DNA of 64,000 bases from Cyrtodaria siliqua (lineage: Eukaryota > Mollusca > Bivalvia > Adapedonta > Hiatellidae). Positions 33,633 through 45,135 of the stretch are shown here, piece by piece. The stretch's first letter is position 1; each line of letters starts with the position of its first letter. The notes below the pieces were generated by a model. It was not told the origin of the DNA and made no database searches. It saw nothing but the letters and a program-made list of their open reading frames with translations. The position numbers and the translations under genes are program-made. The DNA is taken from assembly GCA_037043455.1 (NCBI GenBank), contig JAWPHD010002616.1, positions 124,001-188,000 on the forward strand. The letters are read 5' to 3'.

Positions 33633-35187
33633 TTCAATCGAGCGACAAGTGTATTACCGAAACAAATATCTCCAAAAGCAATTGTATATCCAGTGCTTTT
33701 AATAGTAATACTTGTACCCATGAAAATAACAGTTTTAATTGCTATAATTCCCATAGTGTCCACAGTGCCCATGTAACCAATCAAGCACACACAAGTATTG
33801 GTGCCCAAAATAAAACCAACTTTATATATAGTGACCTTAATGCCCCTAGAACCTTTATTGCCCAAAGCAACCAACATGTTTCCCATACCGACAACTTAAC
33901 CGTTGAAAATGACATTATATACAGCCAATATAATGCTGCTGAAAACATTGCTAAACATAATTACCATAATACTGAAACCAATGCACTGCACAGTAGTAGA
34001 CATAAAGATCAAACAATCCCCAAGTTACCCGCCACAAATAGTGACTATAGCGCCACCCAACCCAATATTACTTCGAATGATCATTATATTGCTGATACCA
34101 ACGCCACCACTTGCATCATAAATGCTGCAACAACCAGTATTACACATAAATGAGTACTATATATATTTTATATATATCCAATATTATCCACTATTTTCCA
34201 TTGCGTTTGACACCGTCACTCCATCTGTATAGTATTGTTGTCCCCTTTAACACAATCCAAGCCCTAGATATCACCCAAAACAAATTTATGAACGACAGGT
34301 CGAACCTAATATACACCAAGACACAGTTTGCACGTGCAAATGCAGCCAACATTAATACTATCGGTACATACAGTCAATGACAGCACGCCACTACAAACAT
34401 TCCAACCATGCACGTTTTTCTTGTGGCCACCCTAGTCTCCAAAATAATAAACAGTATGCCTTTCAACGGTGAAAGGCCCGGCCATATTATTACAAACCCG
34501 AAGATTCCCACGAACATATCCTTTCCTGTTTTCGTTTTCGCATTGGAAAGGGCTTTCAGTAGGGAACACTTTGTATTCTCTTCCTCATAGCAATATAATA
34601 ATATTTATTTATTTATTTACTTTTGCATTTCACACCACCCGCTCCCCTTAAATTAGCTTTAATAGTTCGCAAGAGCTACATTTAGTACGAATTCCTGTAT
34701 AAAAAAATAAATATATATATATATAACTTATATACATATATTTAAAAAAATAATTATTTGTTTTGTTAAAAAAAAAAAGAAAAAAAAAACTGACAAAGGA
34801 ACAACTTATACCCTCTGTCACGTTTCTTGTTTTTTCTCTCTGCAGTGTGGTATATTGCAATTTAAATAGACTATTCTACTCATTTGTTTCTGTATCGAAT
34901 TGTATTAAAATGTGCACCACACTTAAAACTGATTCATCAAGTGCATAATAATCGCCACAAAGTAATAACACTGAATTGTAACTGCTCTAGTATTCTACAT
35001 CTAACTATGTAATCATAGCCTCACTTCTCCCTTACCTGCTACTTCTTCTACCTACATCCCACGTACCCCTACCCCGTTATATAACATCATATTTTGTGTA
35101 CTATGCCTCATGTTGTTATTTCATGTATTTCATATATGTTGTAACCTGAGTGAAACAATAAAGATTATGATTATTATATGATTATAT
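33633..35187 (+). mobile_element. Retroposed sequence inserted in the Tc1 derivative
   Basis: Bounded by GACA (33629-33632 and 35188-35191), which occurs once at the matching place in the right arm. It ends with TTGTAACCTGAGTGAAACAA, an AATAAA (35157) and an ATT/ATG-rich tail, like a LINE 3' end. From its 5' boundary to 34153 it is open in one frame (about 170 codons, no ATG at the start), very rich in Asn, Thr, Ser and His, with no recognisable domain. The remaining 1 kb looks untranslated. Either a 5'-truncated LINE of unknown type or a retrocopy of another transcript. Confidence 0.5.
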
Positions 35188-35251
35188 GACAATAGCACAG
35201 ATTCAGCAGTCTAAGTCGATTCAAATACACAGAAAAATATTCAAAACCTCG

Positions 35252-35437
35252 CTAATATCTCACGTGTCCACCGTTACACCGAATACACGCAAGAATGCGA
35301 CGTCGCATGCTTCTAAAGTAACGACTGACGAATTCTAGAGCTAATGCGTTCTATTCGCGGACAATTGCTGCTGCAAGGTCCTGAACACTTTGGATAAGGT
35401 CATCCTGACGTACACGACGTCCCAAATATGCTCGATG
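35252..35437 (-). pseudogene. Tc1-like transposase C-terminal remnant
   Basis: Minus-strand reading IEHIWD, then GRRVRQDDLIQSVQDLAAAI, RE, a stop, NALALEFVSRYFRSMRRRIL and ACIRCNGGHVRY to a stop. The IEHIWD...GRRVR pattern is the C-terminal signature of Tc1-like DDE transposases. A few bases are missing after IWD and a stop interrupts the reading. A shorter + strand copy of the same end (FVSRYVRSMRRRIL) is at 35439-35515. Confidence 0.7.
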
Positions 35438-35944
35438 CTTCGTCAGTCGTTACGTCAGAAGCATGCGACGTCGCATTTTGAGTGTATTCGGTGTAACGGT
35501 GGACACATGAGATATTAGCGAGGTTTTGAACATTTTTCTGTGTATTTGAATGGGCTTAGACTGATAAATCTTGCTATTGTCGTTAATCTTTACTTTTTTA
35601 AGTTTTGTTAATTTCGTTTTCACACCTATGTTTTTAAAGTTTGATTTATTTTTTAAGCTTTCGGTATATTTCGATGACATTTTGTGTGAACATCAAACAA
35701 AGATGTTATTAAAAGAAAATCATGCTACAATTGTTAGTTCTTTCTTACAGTCTCAGATTTTGCAGGAAAACAGAGTGGATACTTTATATTTTTGCTGAGT
35801 ATATGTACATGTTCTGAAATGCTTAAAACAGAAGTCAGAAAAAGGTCCAAGCTACTGTATTGTTGCGGAGTTTATGGATCACATCGCCATGCATGCGCTG
35901 TCTCTACAACCAGAAGCGTAAGAAAGGCGACATTTCGAAATCAT

Positions 35945-36345
35945 CGAACCGATAAATATAAAACAAATATTGCAGTCTCGGTTTGATTGAGACAGTTCAT
36001 GGACGGTAGTGAAAACTGTTATCTACCGGTCACGCCCTCTAGCCCCGGGCTGAGCAGACTCAATATCTAAAATGTCAATAGTACGAACACTTGAGCCATT
36101 CCGAAGATGGTATGCATACGACGATGAACATGGAACCTTCAATGTGGTATTTTCATACCATTCCATAGCCAGCGGCGAATGGTTCCAGTTTCTAACAAAA
36201 TGCTTTACCCTAAACGAGAAAACAATGGGCAAAATAAACAAAAAGGAATTTAGTTGGCGAGAAAACAATGGGCAAAATAAACAAAACGGAATTTAATTGG
36301 CAGCAAAGGTTATGAAGCCTATGTATCACAAGTCAAAATACTAAA
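35945..36345 (+). repeat. Repeat family C, long copy
   Basis: Shares GCAGTCTCGGTTTGATTGAG, CACGCCCTCTAGCCCCGGG and a downstream GAAGATGGTATGCATACGA block with 51735-51975, and the first part with 19754-19867 and 60779-60935. It contains a tandem duplication of about 42 bp around GAGAAAACAATGGGCAAAAT (36219 and 36260). Two inverted pairs could fold in RNA. No A/B box pair or coding sequence. Confidence 0.65.
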
Positions 36346-39157
36346 TTAAAAAGCTGACGACATATCCTAGGAGTGATTAAACAATACTCAGCGCCTTTAA
36401 AGGCTGGAGTAGTGGAACCACCTTTTTTGAAATTAAGGTAAGAAAACACAGTATTTGACAAAGTACCACCGATATCAATGTTGCAGACGACTCTCCATTT
36501 ATACTATACGTGTATAAGGGCTATCTGCAATAGAACGCCGTAAGTGGTCGTTTCAACATGCTTATAAAATATGCATTATTATGTTTCAGGCACATCCTTC
36601 GTGAATACCGCTTATGTTAATTTTTCGTTTCCTATAGCCATTGTATATAACAGATAAATAGTTGCACTTAAAGACATCAGTCAAAACATAAATAATGCTC
36701 ATGTATTTACACTTCGCTCAATACCTCCTTAAGCGATTTAATCGGGTTTACTTCTTTCTAAACGCATGCGCAGGTCAAATATAAAATATGAAATATCATT
36801 AAAAATTAACATAACAAATATACTGGTGTAAAAGGACAAACGAAATTTAAGAATAAATTTAATAGTTTCTTTATTCAAAGAATATAACACTATTCGTCTC
36901 CGTTATAGTTGATGCGTTTAATTTGTAAATTTGTTTTTCATACACCTTCGCCCCATTTTAAAATAATAAAATCTCGCGTTACTTGGTCGATCAAACGTTA
37001 CGTGTATGTTAATCACCGAGAAAGACTGGGTTTATCATAGAGAACGACTTAATGAATGCCAAGTTTAATGTTCCTCCTCAACACTGTGAGTACTTCCATT
37101 AAATACAACGTCAAAGAGGAACCTATAAATGTATAGGATGTTTGGATGACATTTGGCATAGAGATCGTAAACAGCGAATTGTTATAGCAACAGTTATAGC
37201 TTTTTCATGTTTTTTTTTTTTTTTAAATAAACAACGGGACATGACTAAGCCTGCATTTTCCATGTTTCATTTATTTTAGCGGAAAGATCGATGGCCACCA
37301 CAATTTCTTTTTAAACATAATATGGTGCAAAGGAACTTCTTTGAAGGATTATTTCGCGGACTTTGTTGCTATCTACCTTAAAAATAAATTTAAGAAATTC
37401 CGTGTTAACTGACGCGACAATTCTAAATTTAAAAACATGTAAATACGCATTTTAAGTGACTTTCGATTTCCAAAATTGACATTTAAAAGCTTTTGCTCCA
37501 CGCTCTGTTGAACCATACAACATATTAAAACATGTTTGAATATTAAGGAGTTGTTGAAGACAGCCACACAATCAGCAAACTATGTCTGACCACGCCTATT
37601 AATCATTCGTCACCGATGAAGCTTGTACGGCGAGGAACTCCATCTGATAAAAAACATGGGAATAATGAATATCAAACATGGCCGTCGGAGTGTCTACATA
37701 GGCTAAATATTTAAATTCTTTGCTTTCATCGGTTGAGGCTATACGCAACCGTTTTATTATACGTGTGAGAAAACTAAAAATGTGATAAAAAGTGTGTTTT
37801 GATGCAGTTAAAAATATTTCGATTTAAGATCTGACGTGGATGATCTATATTTTGATGAGAGTTTCTCGGCTAGTCTTGCAGTTTGCGCGACGCTAGATTA
37901 GAAAAAAACGTTCTATCCAACATGGTCTCTCTTTTCGTCATGATGTCTGTATTGGTGTTGAAAAGTGGACCATGGGTTCGACCACTGAAATATAAGTGTA
38001 CACAATTATGATATGAAAGGCAATTTTCAGAAAAAAATGTTCATGACATTAGATGCACATGGTCCGGACACCGCGACCTTCGAAAGCTAAGTAAGTACAC
38101 ATTTTCTCTTCTTTTTCACTTTTTTAAATTAACAAATATGTAATAGTTTATTTTTAGAACAGATCAGAAGAGAATTTTATTCAACTTGTACATAATACTC
38201 GTTGGTCAACATGATTTTACACAATACATGATTTTAAGTGAACAGTATAATACGACTATTATACAATATTTTATACAATTTAATAGAAAATAAACAATAT
38301 TGAAACTTACAACAAGAAACAACATGCTTTACAACATGTTGAAAAATGATATACAATACATATATATTCTTTATATTATAGAATGAACTTAAACTGGAAT
38401 GTTTAATACAACAGTTAGACTATGTAATACTATTAATTACACCCAGATGTAAATAAATATTAAAGCTTGTTTATCAGAACGTTGTAAATATTTTATATCA
38501 TATATTTATACAGTTATATATGTTTTAATTATTTACTTGTACAATTATGTACGTACATTTGCACATCCAACCGGAAAATATTTTACATATTCACATAGGT
38601 GTAATATTTATTTAAAATACATTGACAGAAAACTTGCACACACACACATGAAAAATGTCAATTGCCCACTAATTTATATTTTGAAATTTGAGATTTTGCA
38701 CAAACTGGCACTGTAATATATAATGTAATTTTCAAATAAGTTGTTTAATCTATATACACCAGTGATATCCACATTAATTATGTAGAACTTGTTATTATAG
38801 TCAAGTGTTGACTTTATTTTTTTTCTATAGTACATTTGACAGTACAAATTATGATCAATAATAACACAGTAGGATGTATTGATTTGTTTAAATGAGAATA
38901 GAACAATATCAGTCGTGTCAAATGTTATTTAAAATAAAACATATTATGCAATTATGCACAAGTATAACAACTCTTACGTTTAAGTGTACGTTCTATACAG
39001 ATATATAGATACGGTGAAGATATGAATATGTATACATGTACGAGTATATTACATAATTCTTTCTGGAATACCGGATCACGGAGAATACCAGACTGACAGG
39101 TACTTTTAAATAAAAATATAAGAATATTATCAAAAAACAACTCTACAACCAACTAAT
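36346..39157. other. AT-rich stretch, nothing recognised
   Basis: No gene, element end or tandem repeat is visible in these 2.8 kb. This is the longest featureless part of the window. Confidence 0.5.
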
Positions 39158-39290
39158 CAACAGCAACAACAACAACCTTTATTTGGCCCAGGTTACAACA
39201 TACAAAGTATGGCATCAACATGAGTATCAATTACAGAAAATACATGTGATATGAGTAAAAAGAGATCGTAAAAGCTCTAGGAACACCAGT
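39158..39290 (-). repeat. Possible LINE 3' end with (GTT)n tail
   Basis: On the minus strand TTGTAACCTGGGCCAAATAAA is followed by GTTGTTGTTG. The block resembles the end of the retroposed sequence at 35187 (TTGTAACCTGAGTGAAACAATAAA), so the two may be related LINE tails. Confidence 0.45.
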
Positions 39291-39324
39291 TTGTTGTGGA
39301 ACTGTTTGGTTGATACATTTTCCA

Positions 39325-39445
39325 TATAATACACTACAAATGTTAACACACACTATATACTACACTACCAATGTTAACACACACCATATAATACACTACC
39401 AATGTTAACACACACCATATAATACACTACCAATGTTAACACACA
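39325..39445 (+). repeat. 31-bp tandem repeat x4
   Basis: Four near-identical units around ATACACTACCAATGTTAACA. Confidence 0.85.
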
Positions 39446-39544
39446 TAATAATCATATTATTCTGGTATGATTCTTATATGACTCTCAAATGATATCTATT
39501 AAATGATACTAAGATAAAAGGAGCAGTACTTGCACATACCCAAA

Positions 39545-39828
39545 TTTAGAATAGCGATGGCCAGATTAATTGTCTCGTCTCAAGAAGTATACCATTAGCA
39601 GATAGAATATGTATAATTTGCAACACACTTGAAGACGAGTTTCATTTCATTTTAGATTCCGATCTGTTTAAAGACATCCAAAAAATATATATTAAACAGT
39701 TTTTTTGGAATCGACCGAGCATGTTCAAATTAAAAGAACTTTTTTACAGCAAAAATGAAAAAGAAATTAAAATTTTAAGTGTGTATATTTTTAAAGCATT
39801 TGAAATAAGGAAAACGCAAATGAATTGA
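39545..39828 (+). pseudogene. LINE reverse transcriptase C-terminal fragment
   Basis: KFRIAMARLIVSS is followed by a frame break, then from 39589 to the TGA at 39826-39828 IPLADRICIICNTLEDEFHF, ILDSDLFKDI, FFWNRPSMFKLKELF and FKAFEIRKTQMN. The C-x2-C...DEFHFI...D pattern is the zinc-binding tail that follows the reverse transcriptase in several LINE clades; the last expected Cys is Ser or Asp here. Everything upstream is missing. Confidence 0.7.
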
Positions 39829-40870
39829 TTTGATGTAATTGTAATTCCATGTCTCATTTTCTCCTTCTCAATTGTAATGTTTTGTGTGTAATTTTACTAT
39901 TTTATTTTCACATAGTCATGTATATTTGTGGGTGGTGGTTTTGTCACGTTTGAAAAATGCAAATAGAGCATTTTTTTGATTGTGTTTTAAATGTATGTGT
40001 ATGTGCTTATATGTTCATGACATGGATATGATTAAGTATAATACATCAACCATAACATTGAAAGATTTATTTATGGTTAGTCACCTTCTCCGTGAAATTT
40101 TAAACGGAAATTCTGACGTGTTCGTGTGTTTTGTTTCTATTTTTATTTTCTGTTGATGTTCTCTAAAAAGAAGTAATCAGTATAACTGTGTTTATTTTTT
40201 GCATCTGATATTTGTAAATACATGTATGTACGAATCTTGCTACGTCTGTTAAAATGTATATGTATATATTGTATGATCACATGGACCTATGGTTTACTGA
40301 TTTTGAAACTATATGTTTCTGATATAAAACATTTTACATGAGATATCAGAATCATATAAGAATCAATAAGTACCATATGAGAATCATATAAAAGTTGCCA
40401 ATATGTGTTCATGAAAATTAAAGAAAATGTGTGGGTTTTCAAAACGAAACTTTTACAAATTTATTCTCATATGGAAGTTATATGAAACTGCTGTAACATA
40501 AATAGCATCTGAAACGTTTTCTATGAAAATTATATGTGGCCCCTTTTATACAAATGGCGGTATTCAGTACTGGTTCTACTCAGGAAAAACGGGGTGGTCT
40601 GCCCCTACCACAAACAAATCGACCGTCATATATGGTCTAAAATGTGCTGAAAAATACGTAAAACATCATTCAAATTGTATACAAAAATAATATGATAAGC
40701 ATATCAGAATCCATGCATATGATTATAAGATACAGCACAATTGCATATGTATAGTTATACCCCCACACCGAAAACACACATATCAACAACGAGTTTGAGG
40801 TGGTGCCTTTATGTGGTTGAAACGTTAAGAAAAACAATAATAATTTACGTATTATAACTCTGTTCTAACT
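39829..40870. other. No gene; one inverted match to 46.99-47.24 kb
   Basis: AT-rich. 40308-40480 (AGAATCATATAAGAATCA, then TTATTCTCATATGGA) is similar, in reverse orientation, to about 46990-47240, so both are copies of an unclassified repeat rich in CATATGA motifs. Confidence 0.45.
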
Positions 40871-41028
40871 TGATGATTTATTACCGTCACCTACACATCA
40901 AAATAACAATGATGATTTATTACCGTCACCTACACATCAAAATAACAATGATGATTTATTACCGTCACCTACACATCAAAATAACAATGATGATTTATTA
41001 CCGTCACCTTCACATCAAAATAACAAAT
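40871..41028 (+). repeat. 39-bp tandem repeat x4
   Basis: Four almost identical units containing TTATTACCGTCACCTACACA; the last has CTTCACA instead of CTACACA. Confidence 0.9.
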
Positions 41029-41084
41029 ACGTTAAAATGATAATTTAGGTATACCATACACGAGTGTGTAAACAAGATTGGAAA

Positions 41085-41962
41085 TAACGAGGTAACACAT
41101 ATGTCATGAGACATAACGAGGTAACACATGTCATGAGACATAACGAGGTAACACACATGTCATGAGACATAACGAGGTAACACACATGTCATGAGACATA
41201 ACGAGGTAACACATGTCATGAGACATAACGAGGTAACACATGTCATGAGACATAACGAGGTAACACACATGTCATGAGACATAACGAGGTAACACACATG
41301 TCATGAGACATAACGAGGTAACACATGTCATGAGACATAACGAGGTAACACATGTCATGAGACATAACGAGGTAACACACATGTCATGAGACATAACGAG
41401 GTAACACACATGTCATGAGACATAACGAGGTAACACATGTCATGAGACATAACGAGGTAACACACATGTCATGAGACATAACGAGGTAACACACATGTCA
41501 TGAGACATAACGAGGTAACACACATGTCATGAGACATAACGAGGTAACACACATGTCATGAGACATAACGAGGTAACACACATGTCATGAGACATAACGA
41601 GGTAACACATGTCATGAGACATAACGAGGTAACACACATGTCATGAGACATAACGAGGTAACACACATGTCATGAGACATAACGAGGTAACACACATGTC
41701 ATGAGACATAACGAGGTAACACACATGTCATGAGACATAACGAGGTAACACACATGTCATGAGACATAACGAGGTAACACATGTCATGAGACATAACGAG
41801 GTAACACACATGTCATGAGACATAACGAGGTAACACACATGTCATGAGACATAACGAGGTAACACACATGTCATGAGACATAACGAGGTAACACATGTCA
41901 TGAGACATAACGAGGTAACACACATGTCACGAGACATAACGAGGTAACACATGTCATGAGAC
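41085..41962 (+). repeat. 27/29-bp minisatellite, 31 units in two lengths
   Basis: Units share AACGAGGTAACAC...ATGTCATGAGACAT and differ only by an extra CA. My reading gives one variant unit, 10 short and 20 long units, almost free of substitutions. The core TCATGA and ACATGT are palindromic. The order of the two lengths is not random (see findings). There are no unique spacers, so it is not a CRISPR array. Confidence 0.95.
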
Positions 41963-42165
41963 AAAGCAACCATCAAAACAACAATGCACAATGTCAATGA
42001 AAAAGGTGGATAAATTACAGAATTTAGCAAAACAACAAGTGGTTATATATTTCCTAGTAAAATGGATTATATATTTATAACGGATATAAGTATCCATGAA
42101 TCGGAGAGGCAACAGTTGTCTTTTCAGCTATAAACTACTGTATTGTGGTTTAATGCTGAATACAA

Positions 42166-42213
42166 TTATGTTATGTTATGTTATGTTATGTTATGTTATG
42201 TTATGTTATGTTA
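42166..42213 (+). repeat. (ATGTT)n microsatellite
   Basis: About nine perfect pentanucleotide units. Confidence 0.95.
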
Positions 42214-44262
42214 TATTGTAAGCGATATTTTAGAAATCAGTTACCAAATATTTAAATTATTCAGACAGTTATGGCTTATATTTTTCATATGGCTGAACTG
42301 TGTAATTTGCATATTTAAAGGTCAGCATTAATATGGTGTCAATTAGAACGCATTAACTATTTTTATCATGGAATTTCATACTGTATTATGATCATATATG
42401 TTCGTTTCATTTGAAGCAAATTATGAAACTCACATAGACATTTTGATCTATATATAAGGGTCCGTTATAAATAAGAATAACTCCTTTCATATGCTTTAAA
42501 TACGCCAACACAGTCATTATATATATACAGCATAATATAAATCTGTATGTGCTATATTTTAAATAATACAGCAACACATACTATACGGTATGTCGTTTTG
42601 AGGACTGTGCAAAAGAAATATTTTTGGAAACAGGAAAAATAATATTTCACAAAGATTGCGTCTTGGTTTTTTATTTTATTATTTTTTTAATTTTTTTTTT
42701 GTTTTAATAATTTTAATAACTATTTATATTGAATTCCATACTTATTATAGTGAATTGTGCGAAATTATTTTTTTTATGATGGTTTCTGTATATAGATAAT
42801 TACAGAACAATGGTATTTTGTTTTAAAAAAGGAACATATTATTTATCTTATAAACACACTGTATAATCCAACACTGACTATTTTTTAGTTATGAAACAAA
42901 ACTGAGACTTATCTATTAAACTTTTCTATTTTTCGAAAAACGTTGCAACTGGCTAAGTCGAAAACAACAACAATATCCAAAGTATTTTAATTTAATAAAA
43001 TGATATAATTAAATGACTGAAATTACGTCAAAGCATTGAAACTACTATACTAAACTAGATTGTAATTTTTTTTCTATAAAACCAGACATTTAATTTAATA
43101 TATCAACATCAACACTAAATCATACTAACGTATTTAAAATAAATATTAAAATAAATGTACAATGAGTAAGCTTTTAGAACACGTTATATAGTTGTATGAA
43201 CTATCTTAAATATGATTTATTTTCAAGATACCTTGATGTATAAGTCAAGTTAAGATTGGTGCTATTTTGATTATACCTCCGCGGGCTGTTTTGTCCACTT
43301 TTATCGAGGCCAGAATCTACATTAATTACCGAGCTACTTGTCAATTTTATTTCGATTGCCCTCGAATGACCAGTAGGCTACAGGTAGCACATGCTTAAAT
43401 CGAATGAAATAAATCTTTAACGTACTTCCCCAGTCAAGCAGGTCGTGACTGCGGACTACTTTATTATTGCGCTATTTTTTATTATCACTTTATCATTTAA
43501 GCGAAATATTCGTATTGCATTAACAAATACGAATATTTATACACCACATTAAAGATTATATATTATAGTTTTTAATATTAATATAAAACTAGTGAAAATC
43601 TCATTTTAGTAGCCTCTTCGAACATTTATACACCATTCTAACACATATATATGATTGTTTTTAACATTAAATGGACACGGCCAACAAATCTTTATTATTA
43701 ACAGATCTGAAAAAACTTGGAAAAGGGTGTAAGAATTGTAAACATCAGATGGTAAACAAAGAAGATATGATCATTGGAAGGTTCTGTTGAAATTGATATG
43801 GAAGTCGCCATTTTGAGAGCTATGACATCATAGTTCTGAATGACCATATACGGAATATTTATAAATAAGAAAAAAAACACTGACTTATACCTAAACAAAT
43901 GACAGATTTCCTTTGCTTTAAATTATATTTATCAATGATAATATTTCATATGAAAAAACAATACTTCATTTAAATAAGCTCTGCATACTCAGGCTTGTAT
44001 TATTACGAACATCACAACATATGCTGACTGCACAATTGTTTTCTTAAGCAAATCTCATCATTGTGTTAAACACTTCCTATACAAAACTATTGTTAGTCAC
44101 TATTTGATTTATATACTATTTTTTCCTATAAGTGATATAATATACATGGTCTCTTATAATGTTTACCTTGTTTTCTTATTATCAGTACACTACTATTATA
44201 ACGATAATATTGAAATACTGTCTCTATGTCTAAAAAAAAGAAGATGTATTTGTTTAAAGACT
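42214..44262. other. AT-rich stretch, nothing recognised
   Basis: No gene or repeat with clear limits in these 2 kb. Confidence 0.5.
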
Positions 44263-44430
44263 ATAATGTTTCTTCCAGCTTTCCTTGACACCCATGTGAC
44301 CAGACTAGAATGTTTCTCCCACCCATCTGTTATAGGTTATGTGAACAGGCAATAATGTTTCTCTCGCCTATCTGTTACACCCATGTGACCAGACTAAAAT
44401 GTTTTCCCTACCTTTTTGTTACACCCATGT
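44263..44430 (+). repeat. ~60-bp degenerate tandem repeat x3
   Basis: Three diverged units with AATGTTTCT / AATGTTTTC and CACCCATGTGACCAGACTA. Confidence 0.7.
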
Positions 44431-44462
44431 ATGTTACTCTCATTTATTTCACCTTGTGTGTG

Positions 44463-44464
<2 letters not shown>

Positions 44465-44511
<47 letters not shown>
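44465..44511 (+). repeat. (GA)n microsatellite
   Basis: Perfect purine dinucleotide run of about 46 bp. Confidence 0.95.
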
Positions 44512-44512
<1 letters not shown>

Positions 44513-44717
44513 AAAACAATATATCTACTTATCGTTAGGATATAAAGGAAGATGATGGAAAAAGCGTCGGTTCTACACACATACATTTGTATATTAACTG
44601 TTAATTTTATAATTAGTTTCAGTTTAAAAAATTTAGTCGTTAATGAAATAGATGAAAATAAAGAAAATAACCTACAGTGTCACATTACATATTATTATAC
44701 TTTGTGTTGCAATAACA

Positions 44718-45135
44718 CCTGGCCTTAAATTCACCAACCATTCTTGAAACTATTCTGAGACTTAAGCCCAAGTATACAAATTCCAACCACAATTATTTCT
44801 ATCATTTTAAGGTATAAACGTTCATAACATGATACATGCTAATTATAGCAACTTGTTTTGATTGTTTGTTTTTGAGGTCATGGGAATATTTTTGAACGAA
44901 ATTATAGTACCTGAACTCAAGTCTAAGAATAGTTTGAAATTTCAATCAAACATGTGCGTGTAAGTGTGAAGAACAAGCTGCTATGTATTCACAATGATAA
45001 ATACTAATAAATAGCAACGCCATACGATAGTTCATGTGAATATTTATGAACGAAATTCCAGTACTTGAGCTCAGTCTAAGAACAGTCTGAAGAATGGTTG
45101 GTGAATTCCAGGTTGGTGCATTCCAGGCCAGATGA
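44718..45135. repeat. Foldback repeat
   Basis: TTCACCAACCATTCTTGAAA near the left and its complement near 45092-45112 (ATGGTTGGTGAATTCC) are inverted. The blocks at 44878-44950 and 45031-45098 (GAATATTT.TGAACGAAATT) are direct repeats. No target duplication identified; a decayed MITE is likely. Confidence 0.5.

Larger units (their letters stand above)
33411..35799. mobile_element. Snap-back Tc1/mariner derivative
   Basis: Inverted ends starting CTCAGCAAAAATAAAAAGTA extend over about 210 bp (33411-33632 and 35580-35799) and are flanked by TA on both sides, the Tc1/mariner target. Inside, two copies of the transposase 3' end face each other (35192-35332 and 35439-35580 are inverted copies around a 106-bp centre), so the element is two right halves joined head to head. 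Between the left arm and the palindrome sits a 1555-bp insertion (33633-35187) flanked by GACA on both sides. It has no functional transposase. Confidence 0.75.

Noticed and set aside
36023..36296. Overlapping open frames of 74 and 81 codons on opposite strands
   Set aside because: They lie in repeat family C; the other long copy at 51.8 kb does not keep the frame.
41085..41962. CRISPR-like regular repeats
   Set aside because: The units are contiguous, with no unique spacers, in an animal-type genome; it is a minisatellite.
41842..42030. Minus-strand frame with repeating SLCLMTC-like peptide
   Set aside because: It is a translation of the 27/29-bp minisatellite.
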